A DNA stretch of 64,000 bases from Actinocatenispora sera (GTDB taxonomy: Bacteria > Actinomycetota > Actinomycetes > Mycobacteriales > Micromonosporaceae): contig NZ_AP023354.1 of assembly GCF_018324685.1 (NCBI RefSeq), positions 2,418,001-2,482,000 of the forward strand. Reading direction: 5' to 3'. This document shows, in pieces, positions 62,944-64,000 of this stretch (positions within the stretch are counted from its first letter, which is position 1; every line of letters begins with the position of its first letter). The translations under genes were made by a program, and so were the position numbers. Under the pieces are notes generated by a model. It did no database searches. It was given only the letters and a program-made list of their open reading frames with translations, and was not told where the DNA came from.

Positions 62944-63045
62944 GCTCATAACCCAGAGGTCGCAGGTTCAAATCCTGCCCCCGCTACGAGGGAAAACGCC
63001 CTCCTGGAGATCATCCAGGAGGGCGTTTTCATGTCCCGTGCTAAC
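62944..63045. repeat. Right copy of the 102-bp direct repeat (attR side)
   Basis: Identical to 54827-54928, holding the 3' part of the tRNA-fMet sequence, the terminator and the bases up to GTGCTAAC. It marks the right limit of the 8.1-kb element. The 5' half of the tRNA is not present, so this copy encodes no tRNA. Confidence 0.92.
62993..63029. terminator. Second copy of the tRNA/integrase terminator
   Basis: The same perfect 15-bp stem as at 54876-54912 (62993-63007 with 63015-63029), carried in the right repeat. Confidence 0.85.
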
Positions 63046-63280
63046 AGCCCCGTCGGCGGGCGTCTCCGGCGCCTCCTCGGGCGGCAGGATCGGCTCGCAG
63101 TGGTGTCGGCTGCGTCACGATCCATGCCGGGCAGGACGTGCGTGTAGACCGACATCGTGAACGCTCGGACGCGTGGCCGAGCCGGCGGCTCACCACCGCC
63201 GGTTCGCACCCGGCGGCCATGCGGTGGAATCGCTGCCGCACCACGTCGGGGTGAATCGGTCGCCCCGGCTCGCCGCGGGT
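63046..63280 (-). pseudogene. Integrase 3'-end relic of a related element
   Basis: Reading toward lower coordinates this matches the end of the intact integrase. PDVVRQRFHRMAAGCE is joined directly to PAVVSRRLGHASE, which deletes the segment with the catalytic HDVRH, and a frameshift follows before FTMSVYTHVLPGMDRDAAD. The order relative to the repeat (repeat, then integrase end) is the same as at the left side of the intact element. It is therefore the left part of a second, decayed element. Confidence 0.8.
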
Positions 63281-63299
63281 GGTGGTCGACGGTCACGCC

Positions 63300-63400
63300 T
63301 GTAGCGGGCGGGGCGCCGAGGCCAGATCGCAGGTGACCGCGCAAGCGCGCGGCCAGCCGCGCCGCCGGGTCTAGCGTCAGGGGCAGCCAGGCCTGGCGGC
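63300..63400. repeat. Remnant of the sister element's right end, part 1
   Basis: The stretch with CTGTAGCGGGCGGGGCGCCGAGG, then CAGATCGCAGGTGACCGCGCAAG and GTCTAGCG resembles 62690-62790 of the intact element (CTGTAGGGGCGGGACGC, AGATCCCAGGTGGCCGCCCAAG, GTCTAGCG), with mutations. Confidence 0.55.
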
Positions 63401-63484
63401 GCCGTCCAGGGTCCGTGTCGAATCCCCCGGCCACGATGTCCAGAGGGCGAATGCCACGGCGTGCCGACCCAAAAAGGAGACGCC

Positions 63485-63856
63485 ATGCAGATCAGTCGGC
63501 AAGTCGTCGTGTTCGACGCGCCGGACCTCACCGCCGAGAGTGATTTCTGGGCCGGCGTCATGAAGGGCGTCGTTGACAAGGAAGACGACTGGCACATGGT
63601 GATCGTGGACGGCAAGGCGCGCATCGGCGTGCAACTGGCGCCCGACCACGTCCGGCCCCAGTGGCCGGGAGGTCCGGAGCGGCAGCAGATTCACCTCGAT
63701 CTGTACGTCGACGATCTCACCGCAGCGCAAAACGAGGTCACCGCGCTCGGCGCCACGTTGCTGCAAGCGGCTGATGATCCCGAGGCGAAGGGGAGCTTCC
63801 AGGTCTACGCGGATCCGGCCGGGCACCCCTTCTGCCTCTGTCTCCTCCGACCCTGA
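63485..63856 (+). CDS. VOC (glyoxalase/bleomycin-resistance) family protein
   Basis: This 123-aa protein has the vicinal-oxygen-chelate fold: QISRQVVVFDAPDLTAESDFWAGVMKG, IVDGKARIGVQLAPDH, QIHLDLYVDDLTAAQNEVTALGATLLQ and YADPAGHPFCLCL. Members bind metals and act as glyoxalases, dioxygenases or drug-sequestering proteins; the role here is unknown. The ATG at 63485 follows AAGGAG. It lies between two fragments that resemble the right end of the intact element, so it may have been cargo of the decayed sister element or inserted into it later. Confidence 0.82.
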   Translation: MQISRQVVVFDAPDLTAESDFWAGVMKGVVDKEDDWHMVIVDGKARIGVQLAPDHVRPQWPGGPERQQIHLDLYVDDLTAAQNEVTALGATLLQAADDPEAKGSFQVYADPAGHPFCLCLLRP

Positions 63857-64000
63857 CCCGTGGCCGGCAGGTGGCGCGGATGGCTGACGAGACTGGCAAC
63901 GCGAGGGCTGTAGATCCGTACGGATCCCGCGAAACGGGAAACGACGATGACTGGTTTGCGGTCCGGGGCGGCGGCTTCGTGGGGGCGGGAGTGGTGCGCT
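63857..64000. repeat. Remnant of the sister element's right end, part 2
   Basis: The bases at 63876-63945 (ACTGGCAACGCGAGGGCTGT, then AGATCCGTACGGATC and GCGAAACGGGAAACGA) resemble 62815-62870 (TTGCTAACGCGACAGCCGT, AGGTCCGTGCGGATC, GCGAAACGAGCAAC). No gene is recognised in the last 144 bases of the window. Confidence 0.5.

Noticed and set aside
62714-62971. Open frame starting MNLRPLGYEQ on the minus strand
   Set aside because: This peptide start is the well-known antisense translation of a tRNA 3' end, here the tRNA-fMet fragment in the right repeat. It is not a gene.
62946-63434. Open frame ending LVAGAGFEPATSGL
   Set aside because: The ending is again antisense tRNA sequence, and the body is the frameshifted integrase relic already annotated. 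It is not an intact protein.

Overview
The window is very GC-rich, uses many GTG starts, and is packed with genes in short, often overlapping operons. The organism is almost certainly a high-GC actinobacterium. Two blocks follow gene orders known from Mycobacterium tuberculosis (recalled, not searched): dapE-LOG-folP2-DivIVA protein-tagA-DUF3117-glgA (around Rv1202-Rv1212c) and clpS-DUF2017-mec-cysO-cysM-murI-MBL-rph-rdgB (Rv1331-Rv1341). With the complete hopanoid operon, a sporulating or filamentous actinomycete such as a member of the Micromonosporales is likely, but the species cannot be read from the sequence.

Layout. 0-3 kb: a peptide-type lipoprotein and a decayed hipBA toxin-antitoxin locus. 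3-12 kb: dapE, two LOG genes, folP2, a DivIVA-like membrane protein and tagA, interspersed with regulator pairs and two tandem-repeat tracts. 12-24 kb: enoyl-CoA hydratase/paaX, DUF3117, pepA, a lipase-like esterase, a two-component system, MarR and AlkA genes and a flavin monooxygenase. 23-29 kb: glgA/glgM and an lpqY-sugABC-like sugar importer, which together suggest trehalose/glucan metabolism. 29-39 kb: an eight-gene hopanoid operon (dxs, hpnC, hpnD, hpnE, polyprenyl synthase, shc, hpnG, hpnH) on the minus strand with seven of the eight genes joined by 4-base overlaps. 39-47 kb: clpS, the cysteine sulfur-carrier module, murI, rph and rdgB, with a relic of an IS200/IS605-type tnpB between cysM and murI. 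47-55 kb: TetR/SRPBCC, an unusual class I tRNA with anticodon UAG, a metalloprotease, a PDZ/Lon-like protease and a UPF0182 membrane protein.

54.8-64 kb: an integrated mobile element inserted into the initiator tRNA-fMet gene. It is bounded by a perfect 102-bp direct repeat (54827-54928 and 62944-63045). From the tRNA it carries a tyrosine integrase, a small overlapping ORF, a primase-polymerase, a RepA-like ATPase, a sigma-like factor, a winged-helix protein, an excisionase-like HTH protein, a divergent GntR regulator with three near-identical operators, and a GNAT acetyltransferase. No FtsK/TraB-type transfer gene is present. Beyond the right repeat lies a decayed integrase 3' end and other segments resembling this element's right end, split by a VOC-family gene. 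This suggests that a second, older, related element was accreted in tandem at the same tRNA.

The strongest points for follow-up are this transfer-less element with its own sigma-like factor and its tandem relic, the UAG class I tRNA, and the masked C-terminus of the CysO sulfur carrier.
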